From positions 1-64,000 of the forward strand of contig JBEKCS010000011.1 in assembly GCA_050014755.1 (NCBI GenBank): a DNA stretch of 64,000 bases, given 5' to 3'. The notes under the pieces are model-generated. The model made no database searches. It saw nothing but the letters and a program-made list of their open reading frames with translations, and was not told the DNA's origin. A program made the position numbers and the translations under genes. The stretch is from Bog-756 sp050014755. GTDB lineage: Bacteria > Actinomycetota > Acidimicrobiia > Acidimicrobiales > RAAP-2. This document shows, piece after piece, positions 8,814 through 17,121 of the stretch (the stretch's first letter is position 1; every line of letters begins with the position of its first letter).

Positions 8814-9689
8814 TCAGCCGCCCATGCCGGACTCCGCCACCACCTGGCGCGACCAGGGACGGGCCAGTCCACGGAGGGTGTCGCACCCCTCCTCGCCGAT
8901 GGCCTCGTAGGGCACGACCGACAGCCGGTCGGTGGCCTCCTCGATGGCCTGTCGCACCCTGGCACCCTCGTCGCTGAGTACCAGGTGCTCGGCCGTCCCG
9001 GTGGGCCGGACCCAGCTTCGTTCGCGGAGCCGTTCGGCGGCGGAGGCCCACTCCTCCTCGGACCAGCCACGGGTGGCGCGCAGGAAGTTGACCGGGAGGT
9101 CCCCGGTGGCCTCGTGCATCACCAGTGCCTCGAGGCCGTCGAGACCGTGCTCGACGAGCAGGGCGATGTGGCCGTCGCCCCGGAACTCGCGGAGCAGCCC
9201 CTGCGCGTGCCACAGCACCTCGAGCGGCTCCTCGGGCCAGTCGAGTCCGGCGTGGCCGGCGAACAGCGGTCGGCCCTCGGTGTGCTCGCCGGCTCGCAGG
9301 GCGGCCTGTCGGGCCAGTCCGGCCGCGGACGCCAGCCCGGGTGCCCCGGCGGCGTCGCCGAGCATCCGGCGCAGGGCCGACCCGGCGGCTGAGGTACGGG
9401 CCGCGATCACCGCCGCAGGGGTCGTGGTCTCCCAGACGCCTGCCATCGATCGGTACACGAGCGACGGCCGGAAGTTGTAGAAGGTGGCGACGACCGTCGC
9501 GGCCGACACCGCGCCCATCGGCGCCGAGCGTGAAGCGAAGTAGCCGGACTGCCCCACCAGGCCGAGTGCGCGGTAGGACGCATCGGCCTCGGGAGCGAAG
9601 TAGACCATGCTGTGGAGGGGCTCGAGGGTCCGCCAGGTCTTCCTGGCGGTGATCGGCGAGACGGGGGACGGGGACGGGGCGGGGGCCAT
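8814..9689 (-). CDS. SCO6745-family protein
   Basis: A 291-residue protein with the signature of the actinobacterial SCO6745 family, annotated in many genomes without a known function. WRTLEPLHSMVYF followed by YFASRSAPMGAVSAATVVATFYNF is the family hallmark. The C-terminal part contains a winged-helix-like segment (LRERSWV...LVLSDEGARVRQAIEEATD). ATG 9689 is used because family similarity begins right after it and the upstream extension is low-complexity. Convergent with bioD. The function is unknown. Confidence 0.75.
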   Translation of the reverse strand: MAPAPSPSPVSPITARKTWRTLEPLHSMVYFAPEADASYRALGLVGQSGYFASRSAPMGAVSAATVVATFYNFRPSLVYRSMAGVWETTTPAAVIAARTSAAGSALRRMLGDAAGAPGLASAAGLARQAALRAGEHTEGRPLFAGHAGLDWPEEPLEVLWHAQGLLREFRGDGHIALLVEHGLDGLEALVMHEATGDLPVNFLRATRGWSEEEWASAAERLRERSWVRPTGTAEHLVLSDEGARVRQAIEEATDRLSVVPYEAIGEEGCDTLRGLARPWSRQVVAESGMGG

Positions 9690-9788
9690 GAGCCACGGTA
9701 TCCCCAACGGTCGGTCGCGTTGACGGTTGCCGGGTGATGGGGGATGCGGGCACGGGCACCGGGCGATAGGCACCGGGAAGCAGTCCCG

Positions 9789-9794
9789 TATAGT
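9789..9794 (+). promoter_or_regulatory. Possible -10 element
   Basis: tatagt stands out in a GC-rich region 95 bases upstream of the small NfeD-like gene. A convincing -35 was not identified, so the call is tentative. Confidence 0.3.
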
Positions 9795-9888
9795 GCAGTG
9801 TTGTGGTCGTGAGGCTGGCGTTCTCGACAGGTGCAGGCCCGTCGGTTCGTCGGCCAGGTGACCGGAGAGCAGGAAGCAGGAGTCGGCG

Positions 9889-10101
9889 ATGTTGAATGGT
9901 GTCCCGGGCATGGTGGGCGAGACCGCGATCGTCACCAAGGAGCTGTCGGCCACCCACTCACCCGGGTCGGTCCTGGCCCGGGGCGAGGAGTGGTTCGCCC
10001 GGCCGATGTTCCCGGGGACGGTCATCCCTGCGGGGACGACCGTGGTGGTGGCCGATGTCGAGCGGGGGCTGCTCGTCTGCTACCCGGCCGACGACTCCTG
10101 A
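9889..10101 (+). CDS. Soluble NfeD-like OB-fold protein (short)
   Basis: A 70-residue protein resembling only the C-terminal OB-fold domain of NfeD proteins: GETAIVTKELSATHSPGSVLARGEEW, then PAGTTVVVADVERGLLVCYP. Full NfeD proteins add membrane helices and sometimes a serine protease domain; both are absent. NfeD proteins pair with SPFH/stomatin-like partners in membrane microdomains, and the next gene here is an SPFH protein, which supports the call. aggaagcagg precedes the ATG. The acidic YPADDS end suggests a complete protein. Confidence 0.75.
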   Translation: MLNGVPGMVGETAIVTKELSATHSPGSVLARGEEWFARPMFPGTVIPAGTTVVVADVERGLLVCYPADDS

Positions 10102-10219
10102 GCGTCAGGGTCTGCGGCTGATCAGGACGGGCGTCTGAGCCCATGGCGGGGTGGCAGTCCGACCGACGCCACCAACGGACGGCCTCCGGTGCCTAAGGTG
10201 TCACCAGGAGGTGGTCACC

Positions 10220-11209
10220 ATGATCATCGGTTCAGTCGGTACGGACGTCGGCGTGGCGGTGGTGGGGGTCGTCGTGTTCGCCATCGTCGTCATGTTCGCC
10301 AAATCGTCCCTCAAGGTCGTGCAGCAGGGTTGCGTGGGCGTGGTCAAGCGGTTCGGCGAGTTCAAGACCATCAAGCAACCGGGGCTCCACGTGCTCATGC
10401 CCATGGCCGACCGGATGGACAAGGTGGACATTCGGGAATTCCCCCGCACCGGCGACCAGCAGGCGGTGATCACCAAGGACAACGTGTCGCTGTGGGTGAG
10501 CGCGACCATCTTCTGCCAGGTGACCGATGTGAAGCTCGCCCTCTTCGAGGTCAACGACTTCGGACTGGCCATCGACCAGATGGCCCGCACCGCACTGCGT
10601 GCCGTGTTCGGGGAGCTCACCCTCGACGAATCGTTGTCGGAGCGCGAGACGATCAACTCCAAGATGCAGGATCACATGGCCGAAGCCACCCTCAAGTGGG
10701 GCGTCCGCCTCAACCGGATCGAGATCCTGGACATCACTCCGCCGACCAACGTCCTCCAGGCCATGTCCGAACAGAAGGAGGCCGAGCAGCACAAGCGGGC
10801 GGCGATCCTCAAGTCCGAAGGCGAGCAGCAGGCGGCCATCAACGGTGCCCAGGGCCGCAAGCAGGCCAACGTGCTCGAGGCCGAGGGTCAGAAGCAGGCG
10901 TCGATCCTGGCCGCCGAGGCGCAGAAGCAGGTCCTCGAGCTGCGGGCCGACGGTGAGAAGCGGGCGGCCCAGCTGCGTGGCGAGGGCGAGGCGGCGGCGC
11001 TCAACGCCATCGACATGGTGGGCATCAAGCCGAACACCCTGGCTGTCATGCAACTGCGGGCGCTCCAGGCGGTGGCCACCTCGCCCAACGCCAAGGTCGT
11101 GGTCCCCTACGAGGCAGCCGGCCTGGTGGGAGCGGCCTCGGTGCTGGTGGATGCCATGAAGACTGCCGGGGCGACACCGGACGCCGCGTCGGGGGCCGCT
11201 CCGAATTAG
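10220..11209 (+). CDS. SPFH/band 7 domain membrane protein
   Basis: 329 residues. One N-terminal membrane helix (about 8-27) precedes an SPFH domain (VKRFGEFKTIKQPGLHVLMP...QQAVITKDNVSLWVSATIFCQVTD) and a long, Lys/Glu/Ala-rich coiled coil with repeated EAEGQKQASIL-type heptads, ending with a hydrophobic, small-residue tail. This is the layout of stomatin and flotillin-like proteins that oligomerise at the inner membrane and organise microdomains. A strong ribosome site caggaggtgg lies just ahead of ATG 10220, excluding the longer reading. It follows the NfeD-like gene by 118 bases, the usual partner arrangement. Confidence 0.9.
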   Translation: MIIGSVGTDVGVAVVGVVVFAIVVMFAKSSLKVVQQGCVGVVKRFGEFKTIKQPGLHVLMPMADRMDKVDIREFPRTGDQQAVITKDNVSLWVSATIFCQVTDVKLALFEVNDFGLAIDQMARTALRAVFGELTLDESLSERETINSKMQDHMAEATLKWGVRLNRIEILDITPPTNVLQAMSEQKEAEQHKRAAILKSEGEQQAAINGAQGRKQANVLEAEGQKQASILAAEAQKQVLELRADGEKRAAQLRGEGEAAALNAIDMVGIKPNTLAVMQLRALQAVATSPNAKVVVPYEAAGLVGAASVLVDAMKTAGATPDAASGAAPN

Positions 11210-11220
11210 GTCCCGCCAGC

Positions 11221-11238
11221 CCGCGGCCGTGGCCGCGG
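11221..11238. terminator. Perfect hairpin between convergent genes
   Basis: ccgcggccgtggccgcgg forms an 8-base-pair GC stem with a 2-base loop, 11 bases past the SPFH stop and facing the ABC-F gene end. No T-run follows. Probably an intrinsic-like terminator serving one or both genes. Confidence 0.5.
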
Positions 11239-11321
11239 CCCGCCGTCTACGGGCGTCGGGTACCGGACGGTCGGCCGGTCCGATGGCCGTCCGATGCGAA
11301 TCCGGCGCCGGGCGCTTCCCG

Positions 11322-12920
11322 CTACTTCATCTCCACCATGTCGAGGTAGTCGTCGCGCCAGTGGGTGAAGACCTCGTCGGGTAGCTTCAGGGCGTGGGTC
11401 GGTTCCATGGCCTCGACGAAGGCGCGGTCGTGGCTGACCACGATGATGGTGCCGGGCCAGTTGGCGAGCATGGTGCCCACCGCCTCGATGGACGAGGGAT
11501 CCAGGTTGTTGGTCGGCTCGTCGAGCAGCAGCACGTTGGCCTGCCCGGCGGCCAACATGGCCAGGCCGAGCTTGGCCCGCTCGCCGCCGGACAGGGTCTT
11601 GGGCATCTGGTAGGCGACGTCGCCGACCAGGCCGAACGAACCGAGCAGCGCCCGTCGCTCCGTCTCCTTGGTCAGGATCCGATCGTCGATGTTGTCGAGG
11701 ACGCTGACATCGAGGTCCACCTGCTCGTGTTCCTGGGCGAAGTAGCCGAGGGCGACATTGGGCCCGGGTTCGACGGTGCCGTCGGTCGGTTCCTGCACGC
11801 CGGCCAGGCAGCGCAGCAGGCTGGACTTTCCGGCACCGTTCTTGCCGATCACCACCACACGGTCCCCCCGGCGGCAGTGGAAGTCGACGTCGGTGAGCAC
11901 CGTGTTGGTGTCGTAGCGGACGCACAGATGGCTGACCCGCAGCGGCACCTCGCCGGACCGGGCAGGGGTCGGGAGCTTGAACGAACTCTTCCTCTCGCGC
12001 TTGTGCACCTCGGTCTTGCCCGACTCGAGTCGTTCGACCCGCTTGTCGAGCGACTTGGCGATCCGCGCCCTTCGGTTGGTGCTGCCCCGCATCGAGTCGG
12101 CCAGCTTCGACAACCGCTCGATCTCCCGGCCCTCCAGTTGGGCCGAGCGCTCGCGTTGGGACTGGTCCGCTTCGAGCTGCACCAGATACGACGAATAGGT
12201 GCCCTTGAATTCGGCGAGCCGGGCGTCGGAGAGGTGGAGCACCTTGTTGATCGACCGGTCGAGCAGCTTGAGGTCGTGGGAGACCACCAGGATCGCCCCG
12301 GGGAAGGTCTCGAGCTCGTCCATGAGCCACTTCTTGGCCGGGCGGTCCAGGTGGTTGGTGGGCTCGTCGAGGATCATGGTGTCCGGGCCCTGGAAGAGGA
12401 TCCGGATGAGGTCGACCCGGCGGCGCTGTCCGCCGGACAGGCTCTCGATGTCCTCGAAGAGAAGCTCCTGGCGGAGGCCGAGCCCGTCGGCCAGGCGGGC
12501 CATCGTCGATTCCGCCTCGTAGCCGCCGTTCTCCCGGAACTGCTCCTCCAGGTCGGAGAAGAGGGCGATGTTCTCCGTCGAAGGGTCCTTGGCCATCTGG
12601 GTCCGGGCCTTGCCCAGCGCGTCGTCGAGGATGTCGAGACCCCGTCCCGACAGCACGTGGGAGAAACCGTTCGGCTCGAGGCCCAGCCCGTGGGGCTCGG
12701 GTACCTGGGGGAGGTAGCCGTAGGTGCCACGGATGGCGGCACTGCCGGTGGACCGCACGTTGCGCCCGGGCTCCTGGATGACCACCGAGATGAACGTCGA
12801 CTTGCCGGTGCCGTTGCGCCCGACCAGGCCGACCTTCTCCCCGGCGCCGACGACGAACGAGGCGTCGCGGAGCAGGGTGCGGTCACCGATCTCGATGGTG
12901 AGGGAGGATCCGACGATCAT
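11322..12920 (-). CDS. ABC-F family ATPase (ribosome-associated type)
   Basis: 532 residues with two ABC domains and no membrane segments, the ABC-F layout. The first domain has Walker A GRNGTGKS, signature LSGGQRRR and MILDEPTNHLD; a charged linker of about 80 residues follows; the second has GKNGAGKS, LSGGERAK and LLLDEPTNNLD. ABC-F proteins bind the ribosomal E site and act in translation control or antibiotic protection. Which of these roles applies is not readable; the generic linker suggests a housekeeping EttA/Uup-like factor. It lies 121 bases downstream of dus and could be part of the maf-dus transcript. Confidence 0.9.
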   Translation of the reverse strand: MIVGSSLTIEIGDRTLLRDASFVVGAGEKVGLVGRNGTGKSTFISVVIQEPGRNVRSTGSAAIRGTYGYLPQVPEPHGLGLEPNGFSHVLSGRGLDILDDALGKARTQMAKDPSTENIALFSDLEEQFRENGGYEAESTMARLADGLGLRQELLFEDIESLSGGQRRRVDLIRILFQGPDTMILDEPTNHLDRPAKKWLMDELETFPGAILVVSHDLKLLDRSINKVLHLSDARLAEFKGTYSSYLVQLEADQSQRERSAQLEGREIERLSKLADSMRGSTNRRARIAKSLDKRVERLESGKTEVHKRERKSSFKLPTPARSGEVPLRVSHLCVRYDTNTVLTDVDFHCRRGDRVVVIGKNGAGKSSLLRCLAGVQEPTDGTVEPGPNVALGYFAQEHEQVDLDVSVLDNIDDRILTKETERRALLGSFGLVGDVAYQMPKTLSGGERAKLGLAMLAAGQANVLLLDEPTNNLDPSSIEAVGTMLANWPGTIIVVSHDRAFVEAMEPTHALKLPDEVFTHWRDDYLDMVEMK

Positions 12921-13041
12921 GGGAGGGGGGAGGGGTGGCCGCTCAGGACCGGGGGATTCCCGGAACCGCGCCGGATGCTTGCGGCGGGGTCAACGGTCAC
13001 AGTCTCCCACACCTGCGACACCCGCCGGTGGGCGGAGGTGG

Positions 13042-14208
13042 TCATCCGCCCGACACGAGCAGGTCGCCCCCGGCCGGTGGGGTGGGGTCGTCGATCGTGT
13101 CGAGCCACCGGTCGGGCAGGTGGACCGGCCGGGGGCCGTTCGTGTGGCCCCGGGCCATGCGCATCGACTCGGGCGGGAACGCCACGTCCGGGTCGAGGTC
13201 GTCGAGCAGGGTCACAACCTCGGGAACCGACGACGCCGTGGCCAACGACCTGCGCACCCGGGGGCCGACGGGGAACCCGGTCAGGTACCAACCCGAGTGC
13301 TTGCGGAACTGGCGGACACCGTGGGACTCGCCGAACAGACCGCAGAGCAGGTCGAGGTGGACCAGCATCATCGAGCAGATCTGGCCGAGCGCTGGCGGGG
13401 TGGGGACCGGCTTCCCCTGGAGCACGGCGGCCAGGTCCCGGAAGAGCCACGGGCGCCCGAGACAGCCCCTCCCGACCACGACGCCGTCGCACCCGGTGGA
13501 GGCCATCATGGCCAGGGCGTCCGTCGCCTCCCACAGGTCACCGTTGCCCAGGACGGGGATGGAGGTGACGGTCTGCTTCAACGAGGCGATGGCGCTCCAG
13601 TCGGCGCTTCCCGAGTAGAGCTGCTCGGCGGTACGGGCGTGCAGGGTGACCGCGGCCACGCCCTCGGACTCCGCGATCCGCCCGGATTCGAGAAAGGTGA
13701 TGTGGTCGGCGTCGACCCCGATGCGCAGCTTCACCGTGACCGGCACCGTCCCGGCGTTCGTCACCGCGGCCCGGACGATGTCGCGGAAGAGGGTCCGGTG
13801 GACAGGGAGGGCCGCCCCGGCCCCCTGCCGGGTCACCTTTCCCGCCGGGCACCCGAAGTTGAGGTCGATGTGGTCCACCCCGATCTCGTCGACCAGGCGC
13901 ACCACCGCCCGGCCCATCACCGTGGGGTCGACGCTCGACAACTGCACACTGCGCACCGTCTCGTCGTCGCCGAACGAGGCCATCCCCATGGTCTTGGCGT
14001 TCCCCTCGACGAGGGCCCTGGCCGTGACCATCTCGCTCACGTACAGGCCGGCTCCGTAGCTGCGGCACAGGGTGCGGAACGCACTGTTTGTCACCCCGGC
14101 CATCGGCGCGAGGACGACCGGCAGATCGACGACGAGTTTGCCGAGCTTGAGTTCGACAGCCCTGGCCCCGGGCGGAGACGGGTCCGGCGGGCGGAGTTCG
14201 GAGGTCAC
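13042..14208 (-). CDS. dusB: tRNA-dihydrouridine synthase, DusB-like
   Basis: An FMN enzyme of 388 residues that reduces uridines in the tRNA D-loop. VLAPMAGVTNSAFR opens the TIM barrel; DLNFGCPAGKVTRQGAGAAL holds the catalytic Cys; TVKLRIG, VTLHARTAEQLY and GNGDLW with VVVGRGCLGRPWLF complete the FMN site. The GTG start at 14208 overlaps the maf stop by four bases, so the proteins are coupled; a longer in-frame start at 14226 lies inside maf and is less likely. The C-terminal helical domain (RQFRKHSGWYL) is present and complete. Subfamily assignment to DusB is by overall resemblance. Confidence 0.88.
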   Translation of the reverse strand: MTSELRPPDPSPPGARAVELKLGKLVVDLPVVLAPMAGVTNSAFRTLCRSYGAGLYVSEMVTARALVEGNAKTMGMASFGDDETVRSVQLSSVDPTVMGRAVVRLVDEIGVDHIDLNFGCPAGKVTRQGAGAALPVHRTLFRDIVRAAVTNAGTVPVTVKLRIGVDADHITFLESGRIAESEGVAAVTLHARTAEQLYSGSADWSAIASLKQTVTSIPVLGNGDLWEATDALAMMASTGCDGVVVGRGCLGRPWLFRDLAAVLQGKPVPTPPALGQICSMMLVHLDLLCGLFGESHGVRQFRKHSGWYLTGFPVGPRVRRSLATASSVPEVVTLLDDLDPDVAFPPESMRMARGHTNGPRPVHLPDRWLDTIDDPTPPAGGDLLVSGG

Positions 14209-14810
14209 GGCCGGCCGTCCTCCCACAGATCGGTGATCGGGACGCCGATGTCGGCCAGTAGCGAGCGGAGCGCGGGAAGGGACAGGCCGATGACGTTCCC
14301 GTGGTCGCCGACGATCCCGTCGACGAACGGCGCCGACCTCCCGTCCAGGGTGAACGCCCCGGCCACCGAGAGGGCGTCACCGGTGGCCAGATAGGCGTCC
14401 AACTCGTCGTCGGTGGTGATCCCGAAGCGCACGGTGGTGCCGACCACGGTCTCGGACCTCGCCCCGGTGGCCTCGTCGATGAGGACGTGCCCGGTATAGA
14501 GGGTGCCCGCCCGCCCGCGCATCGCCGCGAGCCAGGTCCTGGCCTCGTCGACCGACGACGGCTTGCCGTGGGGTCGTCCGTCGAACTCGAGCATCGAGTC
14601 GCACCCGATGACCAGGTCGGCCCCGTCGGACCGCACGACCGCCTCTGCCTTGCGGGCGGCCAGACGCCTCACCGACCCCCGGGTGTCGTCCGGGTCGATG
14701 TCGTCCTCGTCGATACCGCTGACCACGACCCTCGGATCGATGCCCGCGTCACGCAGGAGCTTCAGGCGCGCGGGGGAGCCCGAGGCGAGGACCAGGGTGC
14801 GAGCCGACAT
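14205..14810 (-). CDS. maf: Maf-like nucleotide pyrophosphatase
   Basis: 201 residues. Maf proteins hydrolyse nucleoside triphosphates, including modified ones, to monophosphates and pyrophosphate and influence septum formation in some bacteria. LVLASGSPARLKLLRDAG at the N-terminus is the family signature, followed by LAARKAEAV, VIGCDSMLEFDG (metal and catalytic Asp region), GKPSSVDEARTWL and the C-terminal DGIVGDHGNVIGLSL. Start ATG 14810. Its end overlaps the start of dusB, forming a two-gene RNA-quality or housekeeping operon. Whether it prefers dTTP/UTP or others cannot be read. Confidence 0.9.
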   Translation of the reverse strand: MSARTLVLASGSPARLKLLRDAGIDPRVVVSGIDEDDIDPDDTRGSVRRLAARKAEAVVRSDGADLVIGCDSMLEFDGRPHGKPSSVDEARTWLAAMRGRAGTLYTGHVLIDEATGARSETVVGTTVRFGITTDDELDAYLATGDALSVAGAFTLDGRSAPFVDGIVGDHGNVIGLSLPALRSLLADIGVPITDLWEDGRP

Positions 14811-14895
14811 GGGACAAGCCTAGGGGTCCGGTCGTGGGTCCGAGGCGGAACGGGACACCCGTGCCGGGTCGTGGAGAATGCGCGATCCTGGGTGG

Positions 14896-15177
14896 ATGAC
14901 CGATGCCGGCACGACCTTGGCCCCAACCCACGTCGACCCGCAGCTCGACGGCGACCACGAGCGAATGTCCCACATCGTCCTCGAAGGGTTCAAGCCCGAG
15001 AAGGGCGACTTCGTCTCGGCCGGGCCGTCGGTGGTGGAGGGGATGGTCAACGGGACCGCGGTGAAGGCACTGTGCGGGAAGATCTGGGTTCCGGGCCGCA
15101 ATCCCAAGCGCTATCCGGTCTGTCCCACCTGCAAGGAGATCGCCGAGTCCCGCGGCTGGAAGGTGCCCGAGGGCTGA
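14896..15177 (+). CDS. DUF3039 protein
   Basis: A 93-residue actinobacterial protein of unknown function. The hallmark is the C-terminal VKALCGKIWVPGRNPKRYPVCPTCKEI, whose spaced cysteines could bind a metal or cluster, preceded by DHERMSHIV. ATG 14896 is chosen; another in-frame ATG at 14878 would add six residues. It diverges from maf with only 85 bases between the starts. Found widely in Actinomycetota, so it helps place the organism. Confidence 0.85.
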   Translation: MTDAGTTLAPTHVDPQLDGDHERMSHIVLEGFKPEKGDFVSAGPSVVEGMVNGTAVKALCGKIWVPGRNPKRYPVCPTCKEIAESRGWKVPEG

Positions 15178-15212
15178 CGGCCCCACGCACCGCCGCAACC
15201 GTGGCACGTCCC

Positions 15213-15226
15213 GGTCGCATGCGACC
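15213..15226. promoter_or_regulatory. 14-base perfect palindrome upstream of the desaturase gene
   Basis: ggtcgcatgcgacc is a perfect palindrome in the 177-base gap between the DUF3039 gene and the desaturase gene. A tacgat resembling a -10 box lies at 15265-15270 downstream. It could be a dimeric regulator site or, since it follows a stop, a small terminator. Confidence 0.4.
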
Positions 15227-15354
15227 GCCGGGTGTACCGACGAACCAGTAGCCGTTTCCGGGGGTACGATGCACCATCGTCGCTCGGCGTCCGGCCCGCA
15301 CCAGGCCCTCCGGAATGACCCTGCCCCACGCGCACCCGCGCTCTCGGAGGTCCC

Positions 15355-16314
15355 ATGGGTCCCACCCCCCTCGCCGCCGGCATCCTCAGTGCCACCGATC
15401 CGTCCGATGACGGGAGTGGGCCTCCCCAGGTGGTCCCTGTCTCGCAGAAGGTGATCACCGCGGCAATCGTGGCGGGCCCGGCGGTCGCTCTCGGCCTGGC
15501 GGTGTGGTGGCTCTGGGGCGGCGTGATCGACGCCACCGACGTGGCGATCGCCCTGGTCCTGTACCTGGTCACCGGCTTCGGGGTCACCGTGGGCTTCCAC
15601 CGCCTGTTCACCCATCGGGGCTTCGCTCCCCACCGTGCACTCAAGATCACCCTGGCCGTGCTCGGATCGATGGCCGTCGAGGGCTCGGTGACCAGTTGGG
15701 TGGCCACCCACCGTCGTCATCACATCTACAGCGACCGGGCCGGCGACCCCCATTCGCCCTACCGGTACGGCGATCGGGGAACCGCACTGTTGCGGGGGCT
15801 GGCGTTCTCCCACATGGGCTGGCTGTTCGTCTCGGACTCCTCGAGTGCCGAGCGCTACGCCCCCGACCTGCTGAAGGACCGTGACATCGTCCGGATCGGG
15901 CGGTTGTTTCCGGTCCTTGCGGTGGCGTCCCTGGCCATCCCCTTCGGCATCGGGTACGCCATCTCCGGAACCTGGGTGGGCGCACTGATGGCACTGGTGT
16001 GGGCCGGTCTGGTCCGGATGGCACTGCTCCACCACGTGACCTGGTCGATCAACTCACTGTGCCACGTGTTCGGGCGACGGACCGAAGCCACCGGCGACCG
16101 GAGCTCCAACCTGTGGCCCCTGGCTGTGGTGTCCCTGGGCGAGAGCTGGCACAACATCCACCACGCCCACCCGTCATGGGCCCGACACGGCGCCCGTCAG
16201 GGGATGGTGGATCCCTCCGCCTGGCTCATCGGACGGTTCGAGCAGTGGGGCTGGGCCACCCGGGTGCGGTGGCCGGAGCTCGGTGTCGACGACCTGTCGG
16301 CCCCGATGGCCTGA
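15355..16314 (+). CDS. Acyl-CoA/fatty acid delta-9 desaturase
   Basis: A membrane di-iron desaturase of 319 residues that introduces a cis double bond into a saturated acyl chain. The histidine boxes are complete: HRLFTH (82-87), HRRHH (119-123) and HNIHH near 265, plus a conserved NSLCH. Hydrophobic stretches at about 35-55, 62-80, 185-205 and 210-230 fit four membrane helices. cggagg lies just before the ATG. The N-terminal 30 residues are unstructured. It probably tunes membrane fluidity or makes unsaturated precursors, possibly also for the olefin cluster at 24-29 kb (inference). Confidence 0.92.
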   Translation: MGPTPLAAGILSATDPSDDGSGPPQVVPVSQKVITAAIVAGPAVALGLAVWWLWGGVIDATDVAIALVLYLVTGFGVTVGFHRLFTHRGFAPHRALKITLAVLGSMAVEGSVTSWVATHRRHHIYSDRAGDPHSPYRYGDRGTALLRGLAFSHMGWLFVSDSSSAERYAPDLLKDRDIVRIGRLFPVLAVASLAIPFGIGYAISGTWVGALMALVWAGLVRMALLHHVTWSINSLCHVFGRRTEATGDRSSNLWPLAVVSLGESWHNIHHAHPSWARHGARQGMVDPSAWLIGRFEQWGWATRVRWPELGVDDLSAPMA

Positions 16315-16326
16315 CGGCCGGCGAAT

Positions 16327-16764
16327 TCACCTCGGTCGGTCGACCCCTTGGGGCTCGTTCACCCGGCCCGAGACGTGCTGGACCAACCAGCCGTTGCCGT
16401 CGGGATCGTGGACCTCGAAGAAGGTGTTGTAGTCGCGACCTTCCGGATCCGGTCCCTCCGCCTGGCCTCCTTGCACGAAGTGGATGAGTCCACCCGGCCG
16501 GGCGCCGCGTCCGACCAGCTCGGAGTGGGCCCGGACGATGTCGGGGACCACCAGGTGGAGACCCTGGGCGGTGCCGGCGGACTCGGGATTGCGCATGAGG
16601 GCTACTGAGCATGCCGATCCGGGGGGCGTGACCTGGATCACCCTGAAGTCCGGTCCGCCCTGATGATCGACGTGGAGGTCGAAGCCGAACCGGTCCAGGT
16701 AGAAGGCCTTGGCCCTGTCCTGGTCGGCGACGGGCACCACGACCAATTCGAGCTTCCAATCCAT
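16327..16764 (-). CDS. VOC (glyoxalase/dioxygenase-fold) protein
   Basis: 145 residues with the vicinal oxygen chelate fold: LELVVVPVADQDRAKAFYLDRFGFDL starts the first beta-alpha-beta-beta-beta unit, GLHLVVPDI the second, and FFEVHDPDGNGWLVQHV is the typical end with a metal-binding Glu. VOC proteins include glyoxalases, ring-cleaving dioxygenases and resistance proteins; the substrate cannot be deduced. aaggag lies nine bases before the ATG at 16764, which decides the start against longer readings. Single gene, facing the desaturase end. Confidence 0.8.
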   Translation of the reverse strand: MDWKLELVVVPVADQDRAKAFYLDRFGFDLHVDHQGGPDFRVIQVTPPGSACSVALMRNPESAGTAQGLHLVVPDIVRAHSELVGRGARPGGLIHFVQGGQAEGPDPEGRDYNTFFEVHDPDGNGWLVQHVSGRVNEPQGVDRPR

Positions 16765-16826
16765 GGGTGGTCTCCTTGTCTCCTTCGGTTCTGTTCCTCC
16801 CGGGGAAGCGTCCGAGCTCCTCTGCT

Positions 16827-16862
16827 GACGACCCTGACGACCCTGACGACCCCGACGACCCC
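16827..16862. repeat. Four tandem copies of a 9-base unit (gacgaccc plus t or c)
   Basis: gacgaccct is repeated at 16827 and 16836, then gacgacccc at 16845 and 16854. The array lies just upstream of the VOC gene and downstream of the BsaP-like gene, in non-coding sequence. Confidence 0.8.
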
Positions 16863-16912
16863 GACTACCTCGGCATTCCTGATCAACCGGGTGCCGTCCC
16901 GTCCCACCACGA

Positions 16913-17110
16913 TCAGAGGCCGGCCAGCTCCCCGTGGTCCCGACAGCGGGCCCGGTAGCCACCGGGGGTGACCGCGACCGTCAACCGACGGCCGCAGTCG
17001 GGGCAGAAGCGGGGCGGGTCGAGGGTGCGGCCACATCCGACACACGATGCCGAGCCGCAGCCGGTGCAGTGGGCACCGGACCCGGTGGCGGCAAGGTCGG
17101 CGGCATCCAC
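16913..17110 (-). CDS. BsaP-like biotin synthase auxiliary protein, cysteine-rich
   Basis: About 65 residues with seven cysteines (15, 18, 23, 26, 36, 39, 56) and a histidine at 59. The second half, LDPPRFCPDCGRRLTVAVT then RARCRDHGE, resembles the small protein downstream of bioB in mycobacteria (Rv1590/BsaP), which is needed for biotin synthase activity there. The gene directly follows bioB on the same strand. The start is uncertain: GTG 17110 is given, 12 bases past the bioB stop; a CTG overlapping that stop would be an alternative. The N-terminal CxxC...CxxC half may be an extra cluster or zinc site. Confidence 0.7.
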   Translation of the reverse strand: MDAADLAATGSGAHCTGCGSASCVGCGRTLDPPRFCPDCGRRLTVAVTPGGYRARCRDHGELAGL

Positions 17111-17121
17111 GGGCGTCGCGT

